Origin: Bradyrhizobium sp. LMTR 3
GTDB lineage: Bacteria; Pseudomonadota; Alphaproteobacteria; Rhizobiales; Xanthobacteraceae
Direction: 5' to 3'
DNA: 64,000 nucleotides
Assembly (NCBI RefSeq): GCF_001693485.1
Contig: NZ_MAXC01000013.1
Coordinates: 1-64,000 of the forward strand
Position numbers and translations under genes: made by a program. Position 1 is the stretch's first letter; every line of letters begins with the position of its first letter. The notes under the pieces are model-generated. The model had not been told where the DNA came from and made no database searches. It worked only from the letters and a program-made list of their open reading frames with translations. This document shows, in pieces, positions 7,221 through 15,492 of the stretch.

Positions 7221-8780
7221 GTGCGTAGTATTTTTATCATTTCTGATTTGCATCTCGGCGGGGATTACCCGCACCCGCGCGGATCGGGCAAGCGCGGCTT
7301 CCGGCTGTGCACCCGCGCCGATGCAGTTGCGCAGTTCGTCGATAGCCTTACGCATAAGTTCGCGCAGCAAGGACCAAGCGAACTGATCCTAAACGGCGAT
7401 TCGGTCGACTTTCTGGCCGAGCACGAGGAAAGGCCGAATACGTGGTCTCCTTTCACAAGAGATCCCAGTCGGGCAGTTAAGAAACTCGAATCGATTGTCC
7501 AGCGGGATCAACCCGTATTCGATGCCATCGGGCGGTTTCTCGACAAGGGAGGCCGTCTCGTGGTGCTGCTCGGAAATCACGATATCGAATTGAGCTTGCC
7601 TGCGGTGCGCGCCGCGTTCCGTCGTGCACTTGGCGTCAAGGCAGGCCATGATTTCGAATTTCTCTATGACGGCGAGGCTTACATTGTTGGCGACGCGCTG
7701 ATCGAGCATGGCAATCGCTACGACGACTGGAATCAGATCGATTATGACGCCCTTCGTCATGTTCGCTCGATCCAGTCGCGCCTGCTGGATGCGCCCGATG
7801 AGCATATTTTCATCCCACCCGCCGGCAGCGAGATGGTCACCGAGGTCATCAATACGATCAAGCTCGATTATCCGTTCGTGGATCTGCTGAAACCCGAGAC
7901 CGCTGCCGTGGTGCCGATGCTGCTCGCCCTCGAGCCGGGTTTTCGCTCGCGCCTTGCCACGATCGCCCTTCTCTACAAGCGAACGCGCAGTCATGGGCTC
8001 GCAAATGCGGTAACCCCTAAATTCGGCGGCGACATTCGATCCGAGCAAGTCATAGGCGTCATCCCTGGCGAAGATATCGGAAGCCGCACTGGCGCGGATG
8101 AGGACGGATTCGGTGAGGAGATCTCGGCGGACGGAAACTCAGCGCTGCATATCGGACGATCCGAAAAGGACGCCGCGCTGAAGGAAACGCTCCAGGCTTC
8201 GTTGGGCAGCGAAGCCGAACAGTTTCTCCGTGACCTCGACGCGGAAGTCGCCGAAGCCGATCCGCTTGGTCAACTCGGGGGCGAAGTCTCGGCGTCCGAT
8301 ACCGTCAGCCGGATCTACGGTTTCGCGGCTCTTTTGTTCGGACGCACATCTCAACCTTTTGAGAAGCGACTGCCCGCCTTGCTCAGGGCCATGCGCGGCC
8401 TGCAGGATACCGACACGTTCGACCTCGGCACGGAAAGCGCGAAGGAGTACCTGAACGCTGCGCAAATGCTCTCCGATCGCGGTGGCTTCCGCTATGTCGT
8501 GTTCGGCCACACCCATCAAGCCAAGCGCGTATCCCTGGGGGACGGCCGTTTCTATTTCAATGCCGGCACATGGGCTGATGTGCTGCGGTTCCCCAATGAG
8601 ATTTTGAAGTCGGAGGCCGACGCGTTGCCTGCCTTGCGGACATTCGTTGCGCAAATGAAAGCCGGCGACTTTTCCGCCTGGACGTTGTTTCGCCCGACCT
8701 ACGTTCATCTCGAAGTCGGTGACGACGGCAAGGTTTCGAAGGCCGAACTGCTGACGTTTTCGGAGGCCGCAACGTCATGA
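7221..8780 (+). CDS. Calcineurin-like metallophosphoesterase, first gene of a putative conflict operon
   Basis: This 519-residue protein has the complete dimetal phosphoesterase motif set: Asp9-x-His11, Gly-Asp60-x-x-Asp63, Gly-Asn-His-Asp (118-121) and Gly-His430-Thr-His432. The fold therefore spans almost the whole protein, with a long insert of about 280 residues between the third and last motifs, far beyond a minimal phosphoesterase of about 250. There is no signal peptide, so it is probably cytoplasmic. It could cleave a nucleotide, a nucleic acid or a phosphoprotein. Start GTG 7221 follows GAGG with a 5-base spacer. The protease gene begins 60 bases downstream. Association with EAD- and STAND-type proteins is described for some calcineurin-like enzymes in bacterial conflict systems; the role here is inferred. 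Confidence 0.85.
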   Translation: MRSIFIISDLHLGGDYPHPRGSGKRGFRLCTRADAVAQFVDSLTHKFAQQGPSELILNGDSVDFLAEHEERPNTWSPFTRDPSRAVKKLESIVQRDQPVFDAIGRFLDKGGRLVVLLGNHDIELSLPAVRAAFRRALGVKAGHDFEFLYDGEAYIVGDALIEHGNRYDDWNQIDYDALRHVRSIQSRLLDAPDEHIFIPPAGSEMVTEVINTIKLDYPFVDLLKPETAAVVPMLLALEPGFRSRLATIALLYKRTRSHGLANAVTPKFGGDIRSEQVIGVIPGEDIGSRTGADEDGFGEEISADGNSALHIGRSEKDAALKETLQASLGSEAEQFLRDLDAEVAEADPLGQLGGEVSASDTVSRIYGFAALLFGRTSQPFEKRLPALLRAMRGLQDTDTFDLGTESAKEYLNAAQMLSDRGGFRYVVFGHTHQAKRVSLGDGRFYFNAGTWADVLRFPNEILKSEADALPALRTFVAQMKAGDFSAWTLFRPTYVHLEVGDDGKVSKAELLTFSEAATS

Positions 8781-8840
8781 GCCCGTGCGTTCCCAACGCG
8801 TTCTGGAACACCGGCCCCCCGCGCTTGTCGGACAGTCCCC

Positions 8841-10826
8841 ATGGATGAATTTCGCGACGCGATCGCCAAGATTACCATCGAAGGCACGAACGTGCGCGGC
8901 ACGGGTTTCCTTGTAGCGCCCGATTTGGTGGCAACTGCGCTGCACGTGGTCGCCGATCGCGGCACCGAACCACCGACTTTTTTTCCGGGCACGATCCATC
9001 TCGAATTCCGCGGCCACAAGACTGCCGCCGAGGTGATACCCAATAAATGGAATCTGGACGCGGACTGCGTTCTGCTTCGATGCTTTGATCCGGGGCCGTT
9101 GGCCGCCTATCCAGCGATACCATTGCGCGAACTGAATCATTCCGACGATTTGTTCAAAACGCGCGGCTATCCCGACGCACAGCCGATCGATGGTATGACC
9201 TGGGCTGGCAAGGTCAGGGATCACGCGGCGCGATTAACCAATTTCTACGCGATGCGGCGATCTGCATACGAGCCGGTCCTGCAACTCTTCTGCGAGGAGG
9301 CTGGTGCCGGCACCGGTGCCCCTCCGAAGGGCCTCTCCGGCGCTCCGATCATTGTCGGCAGCGCGGCCATCGGATTGATGCGCTTCGCTCTGATGCAGGA
9401 CGGTCGTGCAGTCGCCGCCACACTCTATGGCTGCAGCGCCAGGGACATCGTTGCGCTCGATCCCGAAAAGCTCAGCTTGCGCCTGCCGCTTGCGCCAACC
9501 GTCCTTCTGACACCGGAGCAGATGGCGCGATTGGCGAGATTCCTGATCACCGCCTTTGCGAGCAACCTCAATGGTCTGCGCCGCACCGTGAGGTTTTCGC
9601 TCGGCGTTGAGGCTGAGCGCAGTGTGACGCGAGCCAAAGACGTCGACGAATTCGTGTCCACGCTGCTGCCGACGCTGGCTCAACAAGGCCCGGGCATGAT
9701 CAGCGTACTGTTGCGCGGCTCCATTGCGGCGCATCCGGCGGACCAGGATCTGTGCGCTTTCGCGAAGCAGGTTTCGCCTTACGCGCTGCAGCCACTGAAT
9801 GATGATCGGGACGTTCAGGAAAAGCATGATCGCGAGTTGGAAACCAAGATTGAACGCGCGCTGATAGACCTGAACCGCATAAGGCAGACGCGGGACCTCC
9901 ATCACATCATGGCAAGCTACCGCCCCGATTTTGAAAAGACACGCCAGCAGATCGTCGTCCTGGCCAAGTACAAGGAGCTGCATAACTGCCTGCACGAGCT
10001 CCAAAAGCGGCTCAATCAGATAGCCAACAACGTCACACGCCTCAAATCGGGTGACAATGTTCGGCCGTACCTGAGGGAAGATGCAAATTTCCTGCGAAAC
10101 TTGGCCAGAACAGCTCGCAACCAAACCGTGAACCTTCCGGCCGCGGAAGACGAGCAGGACTGGATCGCTGAGCTTGGTGCCTGCGCCGAAGACATGAAGG
10201 CCGCGAGCTTGGCAGTGTCCGTCATCGACGAAAATGTTCTGCTCGTTCCCGACCGCCTCACGCACCTTTTGCCCAAAGCTTCGCACATCAACAGGGAGTT
10301 GGTCGACAGAGCAAAGAATGTCGGCCTCAATAATTTTGCCGAAACAATGCGCCTGGTCGAGCAGCAACTTGGCGCAACCATGGCGGAGAATTCCTTGAAT
10401 CGGCTGCGCGAGGGTACGCTTTCAGTCGGCAGGCTGCGGTCACGCCTTGCGGGCCTGGTTTCCGAGCACGACGAATGGCAATCACTCAATACCGATCTCG
10501 AATACACCAAGAGCCAAAAGAAGATTCAGCCCCAAGCCAGGTTTTCGTCCTGGCCGCAGTTCAGAGCCAAACTCATCGGGTTGTGCGAAGCGTTTCCCCA
10601 GGAAGAGTGGTCGATCGAATTGAAGGCAATGATGAAGCCGTGGATGGCCGACGATCCGCCGCCCGAGCCGCAACTACCGACCAATATCTGGAAACTCAAC
10701 GAGGACTTCGACGCTTTCTACAAACAGTGCGTCGAGCGCTTTATAGAAGTCGACCATGAGCTGAACGAGCTTTGCAAGAAGGTCGCGTCGTTTGAGACAC
10801 CGCTTTACTCTCTCCTGAACGAATAG
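8841..10826 (+). CDS. Trypsin-like serine protease with an EAD1-like domain and helical C-terminus
   Basis: Residues 1-215 of this 661-residue protein form a trypsin-like (S1) protease domain. The triad is His35 (Ala-Leu-His-Val-Val), an Asp at 73 or 75 in Leu-Asp-Ala-Asp, and Ser166 in Gly-Leu-Ser-Gly-Ala-Pro. Residues 222-308 start Leu-Thr-Pro-Glu-Gln, continue with Leu-Arg-Arg-Thr-Val-Arg-Phe-Ser-Leu-Gly and end Ala-Ala-His-Pro-Ala-Asp-Gln-Asp-Leu. This pattern fits effector-associated domain 1 (EAD1), a small adaptor domain that couples effectors to STAND proteins. Residues 310-661 are helical and unrecognised. No signal peptide is present, so the protease is cytosolic, unlike DegP. The next gene starts 15 bases on. 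The EAD1 assignment is by eye. Confidence 0.8.
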   Translation: MDEFRDAIAKITIEGTNVRGTGFLVAPDLVATALHVVADRGTEPPTFFPGTIHLEFRGHKTAAEVIPNKWNLDADCVLLRCFDPGPLAAYPAIPLRELNHSDDLFKTRGYPDAQPIDGMTWAGKVRDHAARLTNFYAMRRSAYEPVLQLFCEEAGAGTGAPPKGLSGAPIIVGSAAIGLMRFALMQDGRAVAATLYGCSARDIVALDPEKLSLRLPLAPTVLLTPEQMARLARFLITAFASNLNGLRRTVRFSLGVEAERSVTRAKDVDEFVSTLLPTLAQQGPGMISVLLRGSIAAHPADQDLCAFAKQVSPYALQPLNDDRDVQEKHDRELETKIERALIDLNRIRQTRDLHHIMASYRPDFEKTRQQIVVLAKYKELHNCLHELQKRLNQIANNVTRLKSGDNVRPYLREDANFLRNLARTARNQTVNLPAAEDEQDWIAELGACAEDMKAASLAVSVIDENVLLVPDRLTHLLPKASHINRELVDRAKNVGLNNFAETMRLVEQQLGATMAENSLNRLREGTLSVGRLRSRLAGLVSEHDEWQSLNTDLEYTKSQKKIQPQARFSSWPQFRAKLIGLCEAFPQEEWSIELKAMMKPWMADDPPPEPQLPTNIWKLNEDFDAFYKQCVERFIEVDHELNELCKKVASFETPLYSLLNE

Positions 10827-10841
10827 CCGGATCTGACCGCA

Positions 10842-12881
10842 ATGACCATGACAGCGAATGAAACTCAGCCTTACGCCTCGCTGAAGGTCCTTGAGGACGC
10901 AAGCGATGCGTTGATCGCAGACCTTCCCGAAGATGAGCTTTCAGTTTCCGATTCGGACTGCGAAGCGATTGCCGAGCGGATAGCGCATTTCATCGATCGA
11001 GCTACGATGACCGGTACTGTGCTGGACGCACCGGACGATCGAAAGGCCGCGCAGGCACTCGTCGACTTTTGGCTGGCGAAAAGCTACGCAATCCCCCGCG
11101 AATCTCGCACCAAGCAACGGTCGTCGATACGAGCCAACACCTTGCTGAGGCCCTTTGATCTCGCAGCGGTGACGGTCACGGTCGCTGAGGGCAAGAAGGT
11201 GCTGGCTTCGCTCAGCCGGAAAGATGACGATGAAAGTAAGAGCTTCCTGCGCCAAATTCTATTGCGTGTAGCTCCTTCGCTTAACGATCATGTCGCCGGC
11301 TACTATGACCTCGCAAAACGGATGCTGCTACGCACAGTTCGTATGTCAGAGGGTGATCGCACATGCAAGCCAGTGGCAGTCAAGCGCAATGACCTTCTCT
11401 TGCTGGGTGAGCGGGCGAAGGAGGTGCTTGATACCCTTATCACGTCGGGCGTTCTGCGCGTCGAACCCAAGGAGTCGGGGGATTTAATCTCGCTGCGGTA
11501 TGGAGCGATGATACGTGAGTGGGATGCGTTGCGGGCGCTCATCGGTAGGCGCGTTGCTTTTCGCGATGCAGTGATGGTCTGGGCCCAACGGGCACGCGCC
11601 AAAGGCGCGCTGATACCCGTCAGCCTAGCCGATCAGGCACTGGCTGACTACGCCGACCTGAGCGCGCTGGAACGTGATTTCATCGCAGCCAGTTCGTCGC
11701 ATAGCCGCCGCAAGATCATTGCCTTGGCGATTGTCTGCGCCGTTGCAATCGGAATGTTAGGGTACGTCTTGGACCATCTCTTATATCTGAAGCGGGAAGC
11801 TGATAGCGAGGCGTTGGCACGGGTTGCAGTTTCGGAGGATGACCCGCGCAGGGAAGAAGCCATCCGGACGTTGGCTTTATACGGCAAGCCACTCAGGTTC
11901 CAATCGCATAATCTAAAAAATCTTGATCTAAATAGAATATATGCTGGCTCTAAGCCACCCGCGATTGCGGAGTTTTTCAAGTCGGCAATTTTCCGAGTAA
12001 ATTTCACAAGCGCGACCCTTCCGTATGCTTCGTTTTCTCAAAATTACATTCGTGATGTGAAATTCCGGGGAGCAAATTTGACTGCGGCGCGATTTGACCA
12101 AGCGGTCATCACCCAAACGGATTTCTCCGGCGCAACGTTGTATCGTGCCATTTTCGACAATGCACAATTTGACGACGTCAATTTCTCAAACACCGACCTT
12201 CGGTCCACGTCGTTTCGCAACGTCGGGATAAATGGTGAACTTACTTTCACCGGCACGGCGTGGTGGCTTGCCTTTGGCTGGACCCTTCCTCAGTTCGAAA
12301 AATTGGCTGCTCGATATGGCGATCCAAATATGAAAGAAGCCGAAATCTTCAAGGAAGACATCAAATCAAGAATGGCAGAAGTCGACAAAGCAAGCGTCCC
12401 GGTATGGCGCGTGCAGGCGTTGAACGACGTTGCGTGGACGTACACCATATACGGTGCTGATCGGGAAATGGCCAGGGAATACGCGCAAAAGGCCTTAGAT
12501 GAGCTCAAGACAATCCCGGAAAATCGGAAAGCTTGGATCGACGACAATCGCGCGAATTTTACAGATACGATCGCATACACTTTCCTGCAGGAACGCCAAC
12601 CGGCAAGGGCCGTGAAATTGTTGGAGCAGCCCGGAATCCTCGAGACTCTACGCGGTGACTTGATATTCAGATATGCCGTCGCGTTGCACGCGCTCGCGTT
12701 GGAAAAGAATGGCGACGAGAAGAAAGAGCTCGATCAAAAAGCACTAACTCACCTGGAATTTTCACTTCGAGATCGCAATTACGTGCCTAGCCACGAACTC
12801 TATCTTCTACGTCACTACATAATGGATAAGGATGAATTCAAGGCAAAGCTGGCTACCCTCCTGAACCAAGAGGCGAATTGA
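10842..12881 (+). CDS. STAND-like membrane protein without an NTPase core, with pentapeptide repeats
   Basis: The N-terminal 105 residues of this 679-residue protein include Asp-Arg-Lys-Ala-Ala-Gln-Ala-Leu-Val-Asp-Phe-Trp. Residues 160-290 resemble the segment that follows the ATPase in nSTAND proteins: a winged-helix-like Leu-Leu-Arg-Thr-Val-x5-Gly-Asp-Arg, Val-Leu-Asp-x-Leu-x4-Gly-Val-Leu, an Ala-Met-Ile-Arg-Glu-Trp helix, and Leu-Ser-Ala-Leu-Glu-Arg-Asp-Phe-Ile-Ala-Ala-Ser before one transmembrane helix (291-315). Only about 50 residues lie where a 250-300-residue NTPase would sit, and no P-loop is present. Residues 355-470 are pentapeptide repeats (Ala-Asn-Leu, Thr-Asp-Phe, Val-Asn-Phe units); 480-679 are helical and TPR-like. 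The 3' half is AT-rich (35% GC at 11881-11940), a sign of transfer. Confidence 0.75.
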   Translation: MTMTANETQPYASLKVLEDASDALIADLPEDELSVSDSDCEAIAERIAHFIDRATMTGTVLDAPDDRKAAQALVDFWLAKSYAIPRESRTKQRSSIRANTLLRPFDLAAVTVTVAEGKKVLASLSRKDDDESKSFLRQILLRVAPSLNDHVAGYYDLAKRMLLRTVRMSEGDRTCKPVAVKRNDLLLLGERAKEVLDTLITSGVLRVEPKESGDLISLRYGAMIREWDALRALIGRRVAFRDAVMVWAQRARAKGALIPVSLADQALADYADLSALERDFIAASSSHSRRKIIALAIVCAVAIGMLGYVLDHLLYLKREADSEALARVAVSEDDPRREEAIRTLALYGKPLRFQSHNLKNLDLNRIYAGSKPPAIAEFFKSAIFRVNFTSATLPYASFSQNYIRDVKFRGANLTAARFDQAVITQTDFSGATLYRAIFDNAQFDDVNFSNTDLRSTSFRNVGINGELTFTGTAWWLAFGWTLPQFEKLAARYGDPNMKEAEIFKEDIKSRMAEVDKASVPVWRVQALNDVAWTYTIYGADREMAREYAQKALDELKTIPENRKAWIDDNRANFTDTIAYTFLQERQPARAVKLLEQPGILETLRGDLIFRYAVALHALALEKNGDEKKELDQKALTHLEFSLRDRNYVPSHELYLLRHYIMDKDEFKAKLATLLNQEAN

Positions 12882-12920
12882 CGACTATCAACAGAGATTC
12901 GGCAGGTTCGTAGCTTGGGT

Positions 12921-13043
12921 TTAACACCTTCCGCTGCAGCCGGCGACGGCAACTGTTGGGTTTGCGACCAAGCTGGCACCCGCCGCCAAACCGGCCAAGG
13001 CCAACAACCCAATTCCAAAAGCAAATGCGCGAATATGTTTCAT
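12921..13043 (-). CDS. Small exported or membrane peptide, 40 residues
   Basis: ATG 13043 is preceded by AGGAG with a 6-base spacer, a good ribosome-binding site. The peptide begins Met-Lys-His-Ile-Arg, then has a hydrophobic stretch of about 20 residues (Phe-Gly-Ile-Gly-Leu-Leu-Ala-Leu-Ala) typical of a signal peptide or transmembrane helix, and ends Gly-Cys-Ser-Gly-Arg-Cys. It faces the conflict operon, converging on its last gene with 39 bases between the stops. A small membrane toxin, a lipid-associated peptide or an unrelated secreted peptide are all possible. No family is recognised. Confidence 0.5.
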   Translation of the reverse strand: MKHIRAFAFGIGLLALAGLAAGASLVANPTVAVAGCSGRC

Positions 13044-13397
13044 TGAACTCTCCTACGCAGCAATGGTTGTAAAAGTAACATTGGGCCCGTCTTGGCACAA
13101 TATTGCGCTGTACATCACCCGTTTGTTCGCGCTCAAAGCGTCGTTCCTTTTTGCGCCGCAACCCTCGCATGGACAGTGTTCTGAGCCCTGACGGAGCCGC
13201 TCTGCACAGTACGGCAACGTAGCGCACCTCGATCAGACGTTCTGTGACCTGCTTCACTTTCCCAGGGCCCCCCATGACCGCAATTGGCCCCAACCCGGAC
13301 ATGCCGGTGGCGGTTCCGAGGTCCGCTTCCGAGCCAAAAACGAAAATCGCGCCGGTTGCAGCGCTATAGCGTATTCATGAGTGTACGCCCTTGCCGC
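13044..13397. other. Gene-free stretch between the small peptide and the XRE regulator
   Basis: Apart from the putative promoter of the small peptide at its left end, no coding frame, strong hairpin or repeat was found in these 354 bases. Confidence 0.5.
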
Positions 13398-13946
13398 TCA
13401 AAACGTCGGCGGCGTGCAGGCGCTTATCACTTCGCACGGCTTTCCGCCGACGCAGCGAAAGCGGTGCGGGCGGCGGCTTTCGAAATAATAGGCGTCGCCA
13501 GGGTCGAGGATGCGGCGTTCGTCGTCGACCGTCACCTCCAGCCGGCCGCTCACCACGATGCCACCTTCCTCGCCGTCATGGGTTAGCGGCACCCGCCCGG
13601 TGTCGCTGCCCGGCTCGTAGCGTTCTTTCAGGATTTGCAGCGCGCGGCCGAACATGGTGTCGCCGACCTGGCGGTAGGAGATCGGCTGCTTGCCGATCTC
13701 GGTCAGCTCGTCGGAGCGATAGAACGCCTTGCGCGGCCGCTCCGGCTCGATCGCGAAGAATTCGGCAAGCCCCATCGGCAGGCCGTCGAGGATGCGCTTC
13801 AGCGCGCCGACCGAGGGGTTCATCTGGTTCGATTCGATCAGCGAGATCGTCGAATTGGTTACCCCGGAGCGCTTGGCCAGCTCGCGCTGCGACAGCTTGT
13901 GGCGGGCCCGGACGAAGCGGAGTCGCCCACCGATATCGACGCTCAT
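13398..13946 (-). CDS. XRE-cupin transcriptional regulator (PuuR-like)
   Basis: This 182-residue regulator has an N-terminal helix-turn-helix (residues 5-62; Ser-Gln-Arg-Glu-Leu-Ala-Lys-Arg-Ser-Gly-Val-Thr and Ser-Thr-Ile-Ser-Leu-Ile-Glu) and a C-terminal cupin (about 105-178; Thr-His-Asp-Gly-Glu-Glu and Arg-Arg-Pro-His-Arg-Phe). Members of this class, such as PuuR, repress polyamine or amino-acid catabolic genes and release DNA when the ligand binds. It is divergent from the aminotransferase gene at 14101, its likely target. ATG 13946 matches the family start; an in-frame ATG at 13997 would add 17 residues, and neither has a strong ribosome-binding site. Confidence 0.85.
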   Translation of the reverse strand: MSVDIGGRLRFVRARHKLSQRELAKRSGVTNSTISLIESNQMNPSVGALKRILDGLPMGLAEFFAIEPERPRKAFYRSDELTEIGKQPISYRQVGDTMFGRALQILKERYEPGSDTGRVPLTHDGEEGGIVVSGRLEVTVDDERRILDPGDAYYFESRRPHRFRCVGGKPCEVISACTPPTF

Positions 13947-14100
13947 CGAAAATCCCTGTTGCAGGTGTTTCGGATCGAACAAATATGCTCCATTCATGCT
14001 AGTAAAATCAATGGGTTGCAGGAGCGCAGAAAAGGACTTGTTATGGCTTCCCGAGCGTGGCCCGGTGGTCCCTTGAGCTGCCAGCAAAGGAGCTAAGCCC

Positions 14101-15429
14101 GTGACTGTCCATCAAAAGCCGAACACCCTGCAGACCGACTCGTTCTGGATGCCTTTCACGGCCAACCGGCAGTTCAAGAAAGCGCCGCGCCTGTTCGCCT
14201 CCGCCGAGGGCATGCACTACACCACCGTCGACGGCCGCAAGGTGATCGATGGCTCCGCCGGCCTGTGGTGCGTCAATGCCGGCCATGGCCGCCGCCAGAT
14301 CGCCGCCGCCGTCGAACGGCAATTGATGAATCTCGACTTCGCCCCCTCGTTCAACATGGGCCATCCGTTGGCGTTCGACTTTGCCGAGCGGCTCACCGAG
14401 ATCGCGCCGAAGGGGCTTGATCGCGTCTTCTTCACCAATTCGGGGTCCGAGTCGGTCGATACCGCGCTGAAGATCGCGCTGGCCTATCAGCGCGCCATCG
14501 GGCAGGGGACGCGGACGCGCCTGATCGGCCGCGAGCGCGGCTATCACGGCGTCGGCTTCGGCGGCATGTCGGTCGGCGGCATGGTGGCCAACCGCCGCGC
14601 GTTCGCCACCCATCTGCCAGGCGTCGATCACATCCGTCATACCCACGATCTCGCCCGCAACGCCTTCGCGAAGGATCAGCCGGAGCATGGCGCCGAGCTC
14701 GCCGACGATCTCGAGCGGATGGTGGCGCTGCATGGCGCCGACACCATCGCCGCCGTCATCGTCGAGCCGGTGCCGGGCTCGACCGCCGTGCTGCCGCCGC
14801 CGAAAGGCTATTTGAAGCGCCTGCGCGAGATTGCCGACAAGCACGGCATCCTGCTGATCTTCGATGAGGTCATCACCGGCTTCGGCCGTCTCGGCGCGCC
14901 GTTTGCGGCTGATTATTTCGACGTCACGCCCGACATGATGACGACCGCCAAGGGCATCACCAACGGCACCGTCCCCTGCGGCGCGGTGTTTGCCAACCGC
15001 AAGATCCATGACGGGTTGATGACCGGCCCCGAGGGCACGATCGAGCTGTTCCACGGCTACACCTATTCGGCGCATCCGACCGCCTGCGCCGCGGGCTTGG
15101 CGACGCTCGACATCTACAAGGACGAGGGGCTGTTGACGCGCGGCGCGTCGCTAGCCGAATACTGGCGCGATGCGCTGCATTCGCTGAAAGGCCTGCCGAA
15201 CGTGATCGACATCCGCAATTGCGGCCTGATGGGCGCGGTCGAAGTCGCGCCGCGCAAGGATGGCGTTGGCGCGCGGGGCTATGACGTGATGGTCGACTGC
15301 TTCAATCGCGGGCTTTACCTGCGCATGAGCGGCGACAGTTTTGCGTTGTCGCCGCCCTTGATCGTCGAGAAGAGCCATATCGACGATATCGTTTCGATCC
15401 TCGGCGACGCGATCAAGCGGGTGGCCTGA
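14101..15429 (+). CDS. Class III omega-amino acid:pyruvate-type aminotransferase
   Basis: This 442-residue PLP enzyme has Lys284 in Thr-Thr-Ala-Lys-Gly-Ile-Thr-Asn-Gly as the Schiff-base lysine, Asp-Glu-Val-Ile-Thr-Gly-Phe-Gly-Arg before it, and an Asn-Ser-Gly-Ser-Glu-Ser-Val-Asp phosphate-cup motif. Its closest look is to beta-alanine/omega-amino acid:pyruvate aminotransferases, with the family-typical N-terminal Phe-Trp-Met-Pro-Phe-Thr-Ala-Asn-Arg. It would move the terminal amino group of beta-alanine, a putrescine-derived acid or taurine-like compounds to pyruvate, giving alanine. The start is GTG 14101. It is transcribed with dadA and probably controlled by the divergent XRE-cupin regulator. 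Confidence 0.88.
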   Translation: MTVHQKPNTLQTDSFWMPFTANRQFKKAPRLFASAEGMHYTTVDGRKVIDGSAGLWCVNAGHGRRQIAAAVERQLMNLDFAPSFNMGHPLAFDFAERLTEIAPKGLDRVFFTNSGSESVDTALKIALAYQRAIGQGTRTRLIGRERGYHGVGFGGMSVGGMVANRRAFATHLPGVDHIRHTHDLARNAFAKDQPEHGAELADDLERMVALHGADTIAAVIVEPVPGSTAVLPPPKGYLKRLREIADKHGILLIFDEVITGFGRLGAPFAADYFDVTPDMMTTAKGITNGTVPCGAVFANRKIHDGLMTGPEGTIELFHGYTYSAHPTACAAGLATLDIYKDEGLLTRGASLAEYWRDALHSLKGLPNVIDIRNCGLMGAVEVAPRKDGVGARGYDVMVDCFNRGLYLRMSGDSFALSPPLIVEKSHIDDIVSILGDAIKRVA

Positions 15430-15454
15430 TCTTGCTCTGAAGAAGATAGAGCGG

Positions 15455-15475
15455 CCGCGGCGTGCGACGCCGCGG
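15455..15475 (+). other. Intercistronic hairpin
   Basis: CCGCGGCG-tgcga-CGCCGCGG forms a perfect 8-bp stem in the 63-base gap between the aminotransferase and dadA genes. No T-run follows, so it is more likely an mRNA stability or processing element than a terminator. Confidence 0.5.
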
Positions 15476-15492
15476 CGGATGCGTGAGGAATC

